64,000 bases of DNA from Rossellomorea aquimaris (GTDB taxonomy: Bacteria > Bacillota > Bacilli > Bacillales > Bacillaceae_B): NCBI RefSeq assembly GCF_035590735.1, contig NZ_CP141595.1:1049001-1113000 (forward strand), written 5' to 3'. The translations under genes were made by a program, and so were the position numbers. This document shows positions 33,511 to 43,000 of the stretch, one piece after another. Each line of letters opens with the position of its first letter. Position 1 is the first letter of the stretch. The notes under the pieces are model-generated. The model was not told the DNA's origin. It worked only from the letters and a program-made list of their open reading frames with translations, and did no database searches.

Positions 33511-34876
33511 CATCGAAGTACCAAAAGAAGAGGTTTTTGAGGCGATTTCAACTGGAATCATAGAAGGTAGAAAACAAAAGGTCCGGAAAAAAACGGCCAA
33601 AATAAGTGCCGCCTTTACCACCGCTGCTGCCTCCATGGTACTCGTATCGGGCTTCCTATTCGCACCTGTGAACAATGCACTTGCCAAACTGCCTGTACTG
33701 GGCGGCATTTACGAAAAAGTAGGTTCCCAGGTCGGAAAAGAACTCTATTTCAGCGATAAAGTGACGGAAGTTAATCAGGCCGCCACTTCAAGGGGCGTAG
33801 ATGTGACAATCACAAGCACATATTATGATGGGAACGTCATCGGAGTAACCTTCAAGGCGAAGGGTGATGACCTTTCCATCGAACATATGGACGAAGGGAA
33901 TCGTCCGGTGAGCGGATACAGCTATCATCTCTTCGACGGTAAGGATCAGAATCAATGGGGATCGGGAAGTTCGGGTCTTAAAAAAGACGGGGATGAGTTC
34001 ATAGGCTCGATCGAATTTTACCGGGATGGGAAAGAACCGCCGGAAAACTTCACCCTTCCGTTAACTTTCACCCATATGGCAGATGTGAACGGTACCTGGA
34101 CCTTTGATGTACCGGTCAAGAGGATTCCATCTGAAAATATCCAAACAGATGTAAGGACAGAATCTCCCCATGGGGAATTTGAGCTTCAAGTGACATCTGT
34201 CACTAAAGGAAAAGCTACGACTACACTGGAGTATACATATTCGGTGGAGGCTGAGAAAGATACGTTAAATCTGATTGTGTTTGATGACTTAGGGAACCGG
34301 TTATCAAAGTCCAGTGCAGAGACACTGAATATCAAAGAAATTGACGGTGATTATCAAAAGACTGTCAGAGAGCTGTTCACTAATAAACTCAGTGATAATG
34401 CACAGTCGCTGAAAGTCCAAGCTGATATGGAGCGAGTAGATGAAGACGGCATCATCTCACTGAAGGATTCAACTCCATTCCAGGTGAAGAGCCCTCGTTT
34501 TGGTTATCAGGTCACGGTACAAGATATCCAAAACGTAAAAGGGAAGGTGATACTGGATTTCTCCCTCGATGCCATCAAAGAAAAACAATTCAAATATGAC
34601 ATTTTAGAGAATTTTGCTCAATTCGTTCAGGTGATCCCATCAAAAGATATTAAAAGAAAGGCAAAGGATGAACTGGATTATAACGAGATGGTGAATCATA
34701 TGATCAGAAGTGCTACAACGAAAACAGTGGATAAGGATACTCTCCGTTATCAATCCACGTTTACATTGCCTCAGGATGCCAACCTTGAGGACTACTCTCT
34801 AATTGTTCCATTCGAGACATTGAGCAGAAATGATAAGCCGGTCAAAATGAAACCGTTCGAAATCAATCTGAAATAA
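33476..34876 (+). CDS. Anti-sigma factor with DUF4179/DUF5643-like extracytoplasmic domain
   Basis: A 466-residue single-pass membrane protein. About 40 cytoplasmic residues without a zinc finger (MDKKWFVEEMDNIEVPKEEV...) would bind the sigma factor. The transmembrane helix is about residues 43-63. The extracytoplasmic part starts with NALAKLPVLGGIYEKVG, typical of DUF4179 proteins, and continues as beta-rich domains. It is coupled to the upstream ECF gene. The same outer-domain type occurs in the sigma fusion at 22353. Confidence 0.85.
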   Translation: MDKKWFVEEMDNIEVPKEEVFEAISTGIIEGRKQKVRKKTAKISAAFTTAAASMVLVSGFLFAPVNNALAKLPVLGGIYEKVGSQVGKELYFSDKVTEVNQAATSRGVDVTITSTYYDGNVIGVTFKAKGDDLSIEHMDEGNRPVSGYSYHLFDGKDQNQWGSGSSGLKKDGDEFIGSIEFYRDGKEPPENFTLPLTFTHMADVNGTWTFDVPVKRIPSENIQTDVRTESPHGEFELQVTSVTKGKATTTLEYTYSVEAEKDTLNLIVFDDLGNRLSKSSAETLNIKEIDGDYQKTVRELFTNKLSDNAQSLKVQADMERVDEDGIISLKDSTPFQVKSPRFGYQVTVQDIQNVKGKVILDFSLDAIKEKQFKYDILENFAQFVQVIPSKDIKRKAKDELDYNEMVNHMIRSATTKTVDKDTLRYQSTFTLPQDANLEDYSLIVPFETLSRNDKPVKMKPFEINLK

Positions 34877-34888
34877 AATGAGCCACGA

Positions 34889-34920
34889 AACCCCCGGGCT
34901 CCATTCCGGGGATTTTGCCT
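34889..34920 (+). terminator. Hairpin after the anti-sigma gene
   Basis: CCCCCGG pairs with CCGGGGA-type bases around GCTCCATT, followed by a short TTTT. It is a modest terminator. Confidence 0.55.
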
Positions 34921-34940
34921 ATTTCTCTCTCAAAAACCAA

Positions 34941-34970
34941 TTGACAACTATTTCAAGAGAATGGTATAGT
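34941..34970 (+). promoter_or_regulatory. Promoter of the lysine-riboswitch transcript
   Basis: TTGACA at 34941-34946 and TATAGT at 34965-34970 are separated by 18 bases, ahead of the L-box. Confidence 0.7.
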
Positions 34971-34999
34971 AATTCAAACAAAATAATACGTCACTCTCT

Positions 35000-35168
35000 G
35001 ATAATAGAGGCGCGAGTATGATGAGTACCTTCTTTGAGAATAATGGATTCTGAGAAAAGAAGGGAAAGGCAGATCGCCGAAGCAGAAAATAGCCAATTCT
35101 ATTTTTTGTTGGGCCAGCATTGAAGAAATGCTGGACTGTCACAATGAAGAAGTTGTGGAGAACTATTG
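35000..35168 (+). promoter_or_regulatory. Lysine riboswitch (L-box)
   Basis: The conserved L-box elements are in order: AGAGGCGCGA, AGTA, GGATTCTG, AAGGGAAAGGC, TCGCCGAAGC, a hairpin CCAGCATtgaagaaATGCTGG, CTGTCAC, then GTGGAGAACTATT. AATAG near the start can pair with CTATT at the end as P1. With lysine bound, the terminator at 35219-35252 would form. Confidence 0.9.
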
Positions 35169-35218
35169 AAGAGATGTTAATACATAGTCTTCATCATGTT
35201 TCCAAAACTTTTGATGAT

Positions 35219-35252
35219 AAACCGTATGAGCATCGCTTCATACGGTTTTTTT
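35219..35252 (+). terminator. Riboswitch-controlled terminator
   Basis: AACCGTATGA pairs with TCATACGGTT around a 7-nt loop, followed by TTTTTTTG, 36 bases before the lysA start. Confidence 0.9.
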
Positions 35253-35287
35253 GTGTTTTTTAGAGAGAGTCAAAAGGAGTATAGGAT

Positions 35288-36574
35288 ATGAGTACAGTTG
35301 ATGTGAATGTAAGTGGGGATCTTGAAATCGGTGGGATGAGTACAGGTGAGTTGGTGGAAACCTATGGGACACCTTTAATGGTCTACGATGAAGGCATGAT
35401 CCGTGAGAATGCCCGCCTGTTCAGGAATGCATTCAAGGAAAGTGGTTTGCAGTACCAGGTTGCTTATGCGAGTAAAGCGTTTCTTTGCAAAGAGATGGTA
35501 CGTCTTGCGGAACAAGAACATCTCTCCCTGGATGTCGTGTCCGGCGGGGAATTGTATACGGCGCTGGAGGCGGGATTTCCCGCGGAACGCATTCATTTCC
35601 ATGGGAACAACAAGTCGGAAGAGGAGCTCATCATGGCTCTTGAAGCGGAGATCGGCTGCTTTGTCGTCGATAGTTTCCTGGAACTTGAGCTGCTTCATGA
35701 CCTGGCCAAGGAACGCGAACAGCAGGTTCAGATCCTGATCAGGGTTACGCCAGGCGTGGAAGCCCATACCCATGAGTACATTACGACGGGACAGGAGGAT
35801 TCGAAATTCGGATTCAGCATTTCCAATGGACAGGCGAGTACTGCGATTCAACTGGCTATCCGCAAGCCGTACTTTTCATTACTCGGGCTGCATTCTCATA
35901 TTGGTTCCCAGATTTTCGAACGGGAAGGTTTTGATCAGGCGATTCAAGTACTGGCTGATTTCCTGCAAAAAATCCGTATCGAGTATGATGTGACGATGCC
36001 GGTACTGAATATAGGCGGAGGATTTGGTGTCCGGTATACGGAAGAAGACCAGCCCCTGCCGATTCCAACTTATGTGAAATCTATTACCGATAGTGTGAAG
36101 ACCTATTTTGCCAAGAATGAATATCCGCTCCCCGAAGTATGGGTGGAGCCGGGTCGAAGTATGGTGGCAGAAGCGGGAACTACCTTGTATAAAGTTGGTT
36201 CAAAGAAAATCATTCCTGATGTGCGCACATATGTAGCGATTGACGGGGGGATGACGGATAATATCCGCCCCGCCCTATATCAGGCGAAATACCATGCGGT
36301 CCTGGCCAACCGTCCACAAGAAGAATGCACGGAGCTTGTGAGCATCGCAGGTAAATGCTGTGAATCCGGTGACATGCTGATTTGGGATCTGATGCTTCCG
36401 CCGACGAATTACGGAGATATACTGGCGGTGTTCAGTACAGGAGCTTACGGGTATTCGATGGCGAGTAATTATAACCGGATTCCGAGACCGGCTGTTGTGT
36501 TTGTGGATAACGGGGAATCCCGGGTCGTGATAGAGCGGGAAACATATGCGGATCTCCTACGGAAAGACAGGTAA
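35288..36574 (+). CDS. lysA: Diaminopimelate decarboxylase
   Basis: A 428-residue PLP enzyme of fold type III. The PLP Lys is in YASKAFL, the glycine loop is GGGFGV, VEPGRSMVAEAG is the phosphate-binding region, and GKCCESGD is the active-site Cys segment. FHGNNKS and HSHIGSQ are also family motifs. It converts meso-diaminopimelate to lysine, the last step of the pathway. AAAAGGAG lies before the ATG. Control by the L-box upstream fits end-product repression. It is monocistronic with its own terminator. Confidence 0.92.
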   Translation: MSTVDVNVSGDLEIGGMSTGELVETYGTPLMVYDEGMIRENARLFRNAFKESGLQYQVAYASKAFLCKEMVRLAEQEHLSLDVVSGGELYTALEAGFPAERIHFHGNNKSEEELIMALEAEIGCFVVDSFLELELLHDLAKEREQQVQILIRVTPGVEAHTHEYITTGQEDSKFGFSISNGQASTAIQLAIRKPYFSLLGLHSHIGSQIFEREGFDQAIQVLADFLQKIRIEYDVTMPVLNIGGGFGVRYTEEDQPLPIPTYVKSITDSVKTYFAKNEYPLPEVWVEPGRSMVAEAGTTLYKVGSKKIIPDVRTYVAIDGGMTDNIRPALYQAKYHAVLANRPQEECTELVSIAGKCCESGDMLIWDLMLPPTNYGDILAVFSTGAYGYSMASNYNRIPRPAVVFVDNGESRVVIERETYADLLRKDR

Positions 36575-36582
36575 AAAAAAGG

Positions 36583-36611
36583 GTGGAATCCAATGGGGTT
36601 CCACTTTTTTT
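36583..36611 (+). terminator. Intrinsic terminator after lysA
   Basis: GTGGAATCC pairs with GGGTTCCAC around AATG, followed by seven T residues. Confidence 0.85.
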
Positions 36612-36693
36612 ATGGGATTTTATGGTTCTTATAGTGGATATTTATGGTAAAATAAGGGGGGCATGTTATATCGTCGATTCGGGGGAAAGGTCT

Positions 36694-37563
36694 ATGTATA
36701 TCAAAACAATCGGTTCCATGGCTTTGAAATTTGTATTCGTTGTATTCGGAATCATTCTTCTCACGGGTCTTATCGGGCTTTTTAATGAAGGGATAGACCC
36801 GAGCCTGAGACTATATATGGTCAACATTGTGGATATCTCATCGTCACTCTTCCATACCGCTTCATTGACCATCACCAATGAGGCAAACAATACTTATCCG
36901 ATGTTCCCTGCTTTTTGGGAGCCTTATTTTTACTCCATGTCGATCTTTTTATCTGCTTTCCTTCTATCTGTACTATTGGGCATTCTCCTTGCGTATCTCA
37001 CACACCTGCTTCCCGCCCGGTGGTCGAAGTTCATCATCAGGGCAACCAATTTGCTTGAGTCCACACCCGATATCTTCATCTTGATCGTTATGCAATACAG
37101 CGTCATCTTTATCCTGAAAGAGACTGGTGTGTTATTGTTTCCTATAGTCGGATCGCAGGATAAGGTGTACTTCCTTCCAATTGTGACCCTGTCCATCTTA
37201 CCGACAATCATGTTGTTCAGGATCATTTACCTACTGGTGAACGATGAATACAGCAAGCCGTATGTGGACCTGATCAAAAGCAGAGGGATGTCCAAACACT
37301 CAATATTTTTTATCCATATCCTGCGAAATATCTCATTCAGTTTGTTGAATCATGCCAAATCCATCATTCTCTTTCTATTATCATCTCTTATCGTATTTGA
37401 GAGGTTGTTCAATATTTATGGAATCACACATTTTATCTTGTCCTTCTCTCAAATGGATGTGATTTGTTTCAGTTTGATCATGTTCTATCTTCCGGTCTTC
37501 CTTTTACTTATCTTGATCAGGCTCATCATTGATAGAAAAACCGGACAGAAGGTGGTGATTTGA
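36694..37563 (+). CDS. ABC transporter permease, DppB-like (orphan pair A)
   Basis: A 289-residue protein with six or so helices. The binding-protein-dependent permease motif is present as YSKPYVDLIKSRGMSKHSIFFIHILRN, the DppB/OppB form of the EAA loop. ATG 36694 follows GGGGGAAAGG; the longer frame from 36583 crosses the lysA terminator and is not plausible. It overlaps the next gene by one base. No ATPase or substrate-binding protein lies nearby. A second, related pair is at 54147-56080 on the other strand. Confidence 0.75.
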   Translation: MYIKTIGSMALKFVFVVFGIILLTGLIGLFNEGIDPSLRLYMVNIVDISSSLFHTASLTITNEANNTYPMFPAFWEPYFYSMSIFLSAFLLSVLLGILLAYLTHLLPARWSKFIIRATNLLESTPDIFILIVMQYSVIFILKETGVLLFPIVGSQDKVYFLPIVTLSILPTIMLFRIIYLLVNDEYSKPYVDLIKSRGMSKHSIFFIHILRNISFSLLNHAKSIILFLLSSLIVFERLFNIYGITHFILSFSQMDVICFSLIMFYLPVFLLLILIRLIIDRKTGQKVVI

Positions 37564-38582
37564 TGCTGAGAAAATTGATGAAGAATCCAGCCTTTTTAGT
37601 AGGATTTGTTTTTCTGTTTGGAATGTTTGCCGTGAGTATTATTTATTCCATTGGATGGGGGAATGAGGTGCCGAAGATGGACTTGTTGAAAGATGGGGAG
37701 GGGAACTTTCTTAAAGCCCCTTACTCTCCGGCTGAGTACCCGCCACTTGGCACCGATAATTTCAACCGGAATATTCTGCTCCTCATCATCGTTGGCGCTA
37801 AATATACGATTGGGGCAGCTCTGGTGATAACTCTATGTAGAGTTATCCCATCTGTGGTGTTGGGCATGATCCTCCATTTCTATCTAAAGCCGTTTAGAAG
37901 AATCATAGATAGCATCGTGGACGCTGCCAACTATTTTCCCCCCACTCTACTTTCGTTCTTGTTATTGAATTGGATTATTCTGGAGGGTCCGTTGATAAAT
38001 CCTGAAGGCTTCCCTTATGATTTTTTGGACAAACTGCTGTTTTACCTGATCATTCTCATCATTATTTCGATTCCGAGCCTGACACTTCTATTCTCCAATG
38101 AATATGACAAAATCATGAAGCAGGAATTCATTGACAGCTCAAAGGTACTTGGGGCTTCGAAGCGGCACTACATCATGAACCATATCCGGCCATTCATTCT
38201 TCCGCAGATTCTCCTTGTGTCGATCCGCGAATTTATGATTGTCATGCTGTTGATCGCACATCTTGGTGTGTTAAATATTTATATTGGTGGATCTTCCCTT
38301 GAGAAAGATCTCTTTGAAAATCCATTCTTTGTTTCTCTGTCCAATGAATGGTCCGGCCTTCTTGGCAGCTGGTGGCAATTCCTATGGACTACCTATCCTT
38401 GGATTCCATTTATCCCTGTCTTTTTCTTTACCCTGACGATTCTTTCAGCAAAGCTGATGCTTATAGGGGCAACACGCGTGATGGAAACCATGGGGAATGA
38501 CAATCGCAATGCTACTGTTCAAGAAGAAGTGTTCAATTCTTTTCAGGGAAAAGAGACATTTGAATTAGTCCATAAAGAATGA
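37563..38582 (+). CDS. ABC transporter permease, DppC-like (orphan pair A)
   Basis: A 339-residue protein. PPLGTDNFNRNILLLIIVGAKYTI matches the DppC N-terminal motif (HPFGTDxxGRDxxxRxxxGAR), and FIDSSKVLGASKRHYIMNHIRPF is the EAA loop. The start overlaps the upstream stop by one base, with AGAAGGTGGTGA before it. It should form the heterodimeric channel with the upstream permease. The ATPases must be supplied from elsewhere, or the pair has another use. Confidence 0.75.
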   Translation: MLRKLMKNPAFLVGFVFLFGMFAVSIIYSIGWGNEVPKMDLLKDGEGNFLKAPYSPAEYPPLGTDNFNRNILLLIIVGAKYTIGAALVITLCRVIPSVVLGMILHFYLKPFRRIIDSIVDAANYFPPTLLSFLLLNWIILEGPLINPEGFPYDFLDKLLFYLIILIIISIPSLTLLFSNEYDKIMKQEFIDSSKVLGASKRHYIMNHIRPFILPQILLVSIREFMIVMLLIAHLGVLNIYIGGSSLEKDLFENPFFVSLSNEWSGLLGSWWQFLWTTYPWIPFIPVFFFTLTILSAKLMLIGATRVMETMGNDNRNATVQEEVFNSFQGKETFELVHKE

Positions 38583-38602
38583 CAATGGCAAATTATATAA
38601 CG

Positions 38603-38634
38603 AAGCTGTCCCGGACCTCCGGGGCAGCTTTTTG
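38603..38634 (+). terminator. Intrinsic terminator after permease pair A
   Basis: AAGCTGTCCC pairs with GGGGCAGCTT around an 8-nt loop, followed by TTTGG; one wobble. Confidence 0.7.
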
Positions 38635-38883
38635 GGGATGTGACGAATAACTTTTCATTATATCCCCATTCCTTTTATGTCATAGGCAGAGCAGACATCA
38701 ACTTTTACACTTTACATATGTAAGCCTTGCTTTAAGATGTAAAGACTATGTTGATCCAGTGTAATTAAATACATTTTCCTTTTTAATGGAGTATCTTGTA
38801 GAGGGAGATTATGCTTGTAGTCCTGGTGCTAAAGTTTTAGGGTTAATCGGGCAATTCCTCTATCCGGTCTGAAAGTTATAATA
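38635..38883. other. Gene-free interval
   Basis: AT-rich. CTTTACAT (38710-38717) and ATGTAAAG (38737-38744) form an 8-bp inverted repeat of unknown meaning. No supported ORF. Confidence 0.3.
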
Positions 38884-38916
38884 AAGGCTGCATTGAAGCA
38901 TGCAAGCCTCTTTGTA
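38884..38916 (-). terminator. Terminator of the small alarmone synthetase gene
   Basis: Read leftward, AGGCTTGCAT pairs with ATGCAGCCT around GCTTCA, followed by TTATTATAA. Confidence 0.6.
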
Positions 38917-38919
38917 TCG

Positions 38920-39627
38920 TCAATCCTCCTCTTTTGAGAGTTGCATCAGAAATTGATGAACCTCATTCGGCGTCATAAAACTTGAATCCTCTCCATCCTC
39001 TTTTTTCAATATATTGATTTCATGATTGAGCTGTTCCATTTTGCGATCAAGTAAAGCCGCCTGTGTAGCGGCTTCCTTTAACCCCTTCTGGATATGGGTG
39101 GGGATCTCCTTGTTATATTTGTAGTAAATTTTATGCTCGAGACTTGCCCAGAAATCCATGGCGATTGTGCGGATCTGAATCTCCACATACACGATTTCCA
39201 CGCGATCCGTCAAAAAAATCGGAACCTGCACGATGAGGTGAAGGCTTTGATACCCATTGGGCTTCGGAGTCTTGATATAGTCCTTCACTTCCACCACTGT
39301 AATGTCATGTTGGGATTGAATCAAGTCCGACACCTTATAGATATCCTCGATGAACGAGCAGGTGATGCGTACGCCTGCAATATCCCGGATTTGTTCTTTC
39401 ATCTGATCAAAGGAAGGTTTCATGTCCTTCTTTGACATTTTCTTCAGGATACTTTCTGGGGACTTTAGACGGGTCGAAATGTGTTCGATCGGATTGTATT
39501 CATGGATGACCTGGAATTCTTCCCTTAGGATATTGATCTTTGTCCGGACTTCTTCAAGGGCGAATTTATATGAAAGCATGAAGCGGTTCAGGTTTGTTCT
39601 CAGTTCTTTAAGGTTAATCTCATTCAC
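38920..39627 (-). CDS. Small (p)ppGpp synthetase, SasA/RelP (YwaC) type
   Basis: A 235-residue single-domain RelA/SpoT synthetase. Motifs are HNPIEH-type YNPIEHISTRLKSPESIL, IRDIAGVRITCSFIEDIY, DYIKTPKPNGYQSLH (the G-loop) and EIQIRTIAMDFWASLEHKIYYK. There is no HD hydrolase, TGS or ACT domain. The last motif and the KTPKPNGY form match YwaC (RelP) better than YjbM (RelQ). It makes (p)ppGpp from GTP/GDP and ATP under envelope stress in bacilli. The frame is open to 39723, but AAGGGAG (39642-39636) points to GTG 39627. Confidence 0.88.
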   Translation of the reverse strand: MNEINLKELRTNLNRFMLSYKFALEEVRTKINILREEFQVIHEYNPIEHISTRLKSPESILKKMSKKDMKPSFDQMKEQIRDIAGVRITCSFIEDIYKVSDLIQSQHDITVVEVKDYIKTPKPNGYQSLHLIVQVPIFLTDRVEIVYVEIQIRTIAMDFWASLEHKIYYKYNKEIPTHIQKGLKEAATQAALLDRKMEQLNHEINILKKEDGEDSSFMTPNEVHQFLMQLSKEED

Positions 39628-40040
39628 GTTGACTGCTCCCTTAGATTGTAATGGTATCAGTATATCCAATTTGACCCCTCGACATCTAGTATGGAAACGT
39701 GACAAATATGTACCTATTTTCATAAGTAAGTTGAATGAAATCGAGTATTCACTTGGAGACTAGTTCTCTACTCCCGAAAAATAACCCCAATTGAGTATTT
39801 GCTGTGCTGAGACTTACAATTTAATTAACCACAGACATACAAAAAGACTCCTAGAGAAAAAAGCCTGCATCCCCGTATTAGCATACGACTATGTAAACTG
39901 GGAGGTGATCACTGACGAATTAATCCTGGTAGTCTACTTAAATATTTTTAGGACTACATACCTTCTTTATTTTTCCCTCAGCAAGAGTCTACTCATATGA
40001 ATCAATCAACTGACGAAATGAATAGAATAGGAGAATGTTC
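39628..40040. other. Gene-free interval before the subtilase
   Basis: A perfect-looking GGGAGGTGATC at 39900-39910 is followed by an open frame to 40000 but no ordinary start codon at the right distance. I see no firm gene. The promoters of the alarmone synthetase and the subtilase should lie here. Confidence 0.3.
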
Positions 40041-43000
40041 ATGAAAAAGCTTAACGTGAAACCACTTCTTGTTGGATCGATTGCTGCGACGATGATTTCA
40101 GGTTCGATGTTCCAGGTAGATGCACTCGGTATCTCTTCCAAGGGGAAGGAACTCGAAGAGTCTAAGGTTGATAAGAATGAAGCAATTAAAGGGGAACATA
40201 CTATCACCCTCATCACTGGTGATGTGGTAAAGGTGTCGACCCTCCAAAATGGCAAACAGATCATCAATGTAGAGCCTGCTGAAAAGAATGGTGAAGGTGT
40301 CCGTGTAATGACCATTAAAGAGGAAACATTCGTATTCCCTAACTCCGCCATGCCTTATATGGCCGCAGGAAAAATGGATGAAGACTTATTTAATATTACA
40401 AAATTGATCGAGTATGGGTATGATGACAAGAATCAAGCGTCTGTACCTGTCATCGTAGAATACAAAGAAACCAAGGCTAAGACTTTATCAGCAGCTCCAG
40501 CTCCAAAAGGATCGAAGAAAGTGAGAGACTTGGAAAGCATTAATGGTGCGGCCCTTTCTGCAGAGAAAAAGCAGGCAGAAACGTTCTGGAAAGACGTCAC
40601 CGTTCAAAGTGAAAAGAAAGAAACGGAAAAAGCACCCCAATTTGAATACGGTGTCGATAAAATATGGCTGGATGGCCGTGTAGAAGCAGCCCTTGATCAA
40701 AGTGTACCGCAAATTGAAGCGGATTCCGCTTGGGAGCAAGGTTTTACAGGAGAGGGAGTCAAGGTTGCCGTACTTGATACTGGAATCGACTCGGAGCATC
40801 CGGATATAGCAGGTCAGATTGATGATGCTGTAAGCTTCGTACCTGGTGAAGAAGTGAAGGATGTCAATGGTCACGGAACCCATGTTGCCTCCACCGTTCT
40901 TGGAACCGGTGCAGGCGATGGAAAACATAAAGGTGTCGCTCCCGATGCCCGTTTATTGGTAGGGAAAGTTTTAAGTGATGAGGGTTACGGGCAGGATTCC
41001 TGGATCATCGACGGAATGGAGTGGGCCTCAGAAAATGCTAAAATCGTCAATATGAGTCTTGGAAGCGATATGCCAAGTGATGGGACAGATCCAATGGCAG
41101 AAGCGGTGAATAGATTGACAGATGAGAATGGAACCTTATTCGTCATTGCTGCCGGCAACAGAGGAGGGGAAGGTACGATCGGTTCTCCGGGCGCAGCAGA
41201 TTCAGCCTTGACGGTTGGAGCGGTGGATAAAGCGGATGAACTGGCGTATTTCTCATCAAAGGGTCCGCGCTATGGGGACATGGGGCTAAAACCTGATTTA
41301 TCCGCTCCTGGTGTAGGGATTGTAGCAGCTCGTTCTCAATATTCAGCTGGAACCGGAGATTACAAAAGTTTAAATGGTACATCAATGGCGACTCCTCATG
41401 TTGCGGGTGCAGCTGCCATTTTAGCCGAAAAGCATCCTGATTGGGACGGCACTACATTAAAACAAGCTCTGATGAATACGACAAAGAAGCTTGATGGTTA
41501 CCAGCCTTTTCATGTCGGTACAGGCCGGGTGGACATAGCAGCTGCCTTGGATTCACAGGTTAGAGCAACAGGGTCGGTCTCATTCGGATTCTTTAAATGG
41601 CCTCATGATCAAGCAGCTCCAGGAGAAAAGGTAGTGACCTATACAAATGATAGTGAGGAAGAAATCACTCTTGAACTTGAATCAACCTTTACAAATGCAG
41701 AGGGAGAAGAGGCACCAAACGGCATGCTGACAGTCTCTGATCAAACCGTTACGGTTCCTGCAAGAGGAACGGTGGACGTGAATGTAACACTCGATTCCAC
41801 ACTTGGAGAATCAGGGTCCCGCTACCAAGGATTCCTGACAGCCAAAAAGGACGGAACAGAACTTGTACGCACGACGATGGCGATGGTCAAGGAAGGGGAG
41901 AGATATCCTCTTACATTGAATGCAACCGATCGTGACGGATCGAAAGGACAGGCTTATGTCGTACTATTCAGTGAAAAAATGGAGCCTGAAGTAGTGGGCG
42001 TAGATGGAACACTCGAGCTTCGACTGCCACCTGGCACTTATTCCGCTATGTCACTTATGGATGTAGATGTGGACACGGATCACGCAGGAGTAGCCCTTGT
42101 TGGAAATCCGGAAGTGAAGTTGAACGGTCCTAAAACCGTCGAGCTCGATGCACGAAAAGCGAAGGAAATCAAAGTAGAGGTACCGAAGAAGACAGAGGCC
42201 AACTACCAACGTATGGAGTACCATCAAACCATCGGTGACATGCCAATGACAAGTCTTTATTTAATGCCGGTGTGGATCGATAAACTATATGCCGTACCGA
42301 CCAAGGAAGTGAAAAGTGGATACTTCGAGCAGCTGACACGCTGGCGCCTGACCAAGCCACTATTGACGATCAATTTTAACGGAAGAGAACTGGATGATAT
42401 CCCGTTAGCAGGAAGCACCTTATTGGATGGAAAATATAATCTGTCCACCGTTTATGCCGGAAAAGGAAGCACTGCAGACTTTGATCGATTAAAGGCAAAA
42501 GGAAAGGCTGTCGTAGTGGATCGAAATGCAGAGGTGAGCGTTTCACAACAAGCAACAAATGCCGCAGCTGCAGGAGCGAAGCTGGTTATCGTTGTGAATA
42601 ATGAAGATAAAGAATTCAGTCAATACGCTGGAACTCCGGATTACACGGACAATCCCCTGGCCGTTGCTTCTATCAGTAAAAAAGAAGGCGATAAGCTCGT
42701 AAAAGCTGTTCGTTCAGGTAATGTAAAACTGAAAGTCGAAGGAACCGTCGATTCTCCGTACGTTTATGACCTGATGGATCTACATGAAGGATCCATCCCT
42801 AAAGACTTGACCTACGCTCCAAAGGGCAAGGACTTGGCGAAAATCGACACACGCTACAATTCACCTGTTGAAACCGATGGAGGGGAATTCCGTTATGACC
42901 TTCGTCCGCATACAAGAGGAGCGGTAGGTTTCCTTCAAAAGGTTTCACTGCCAAGTGCCCGCACTGAATATGTTTCGGCAACAGAAGGCACAGGCTGGTA

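Noticed and set aside
34948..35142. 64-codon minus-strand ORF
   Set aside because: Lies across the lysine riboswitch, whose conserved elements fully account for the sequence.
39791..40000. 69-codon ORF before the subtilase
   Set aside because: No ribosome binding site at its ATG; a good GGAGGTGATC lies inside the frame but without an ordinary start codon after it.
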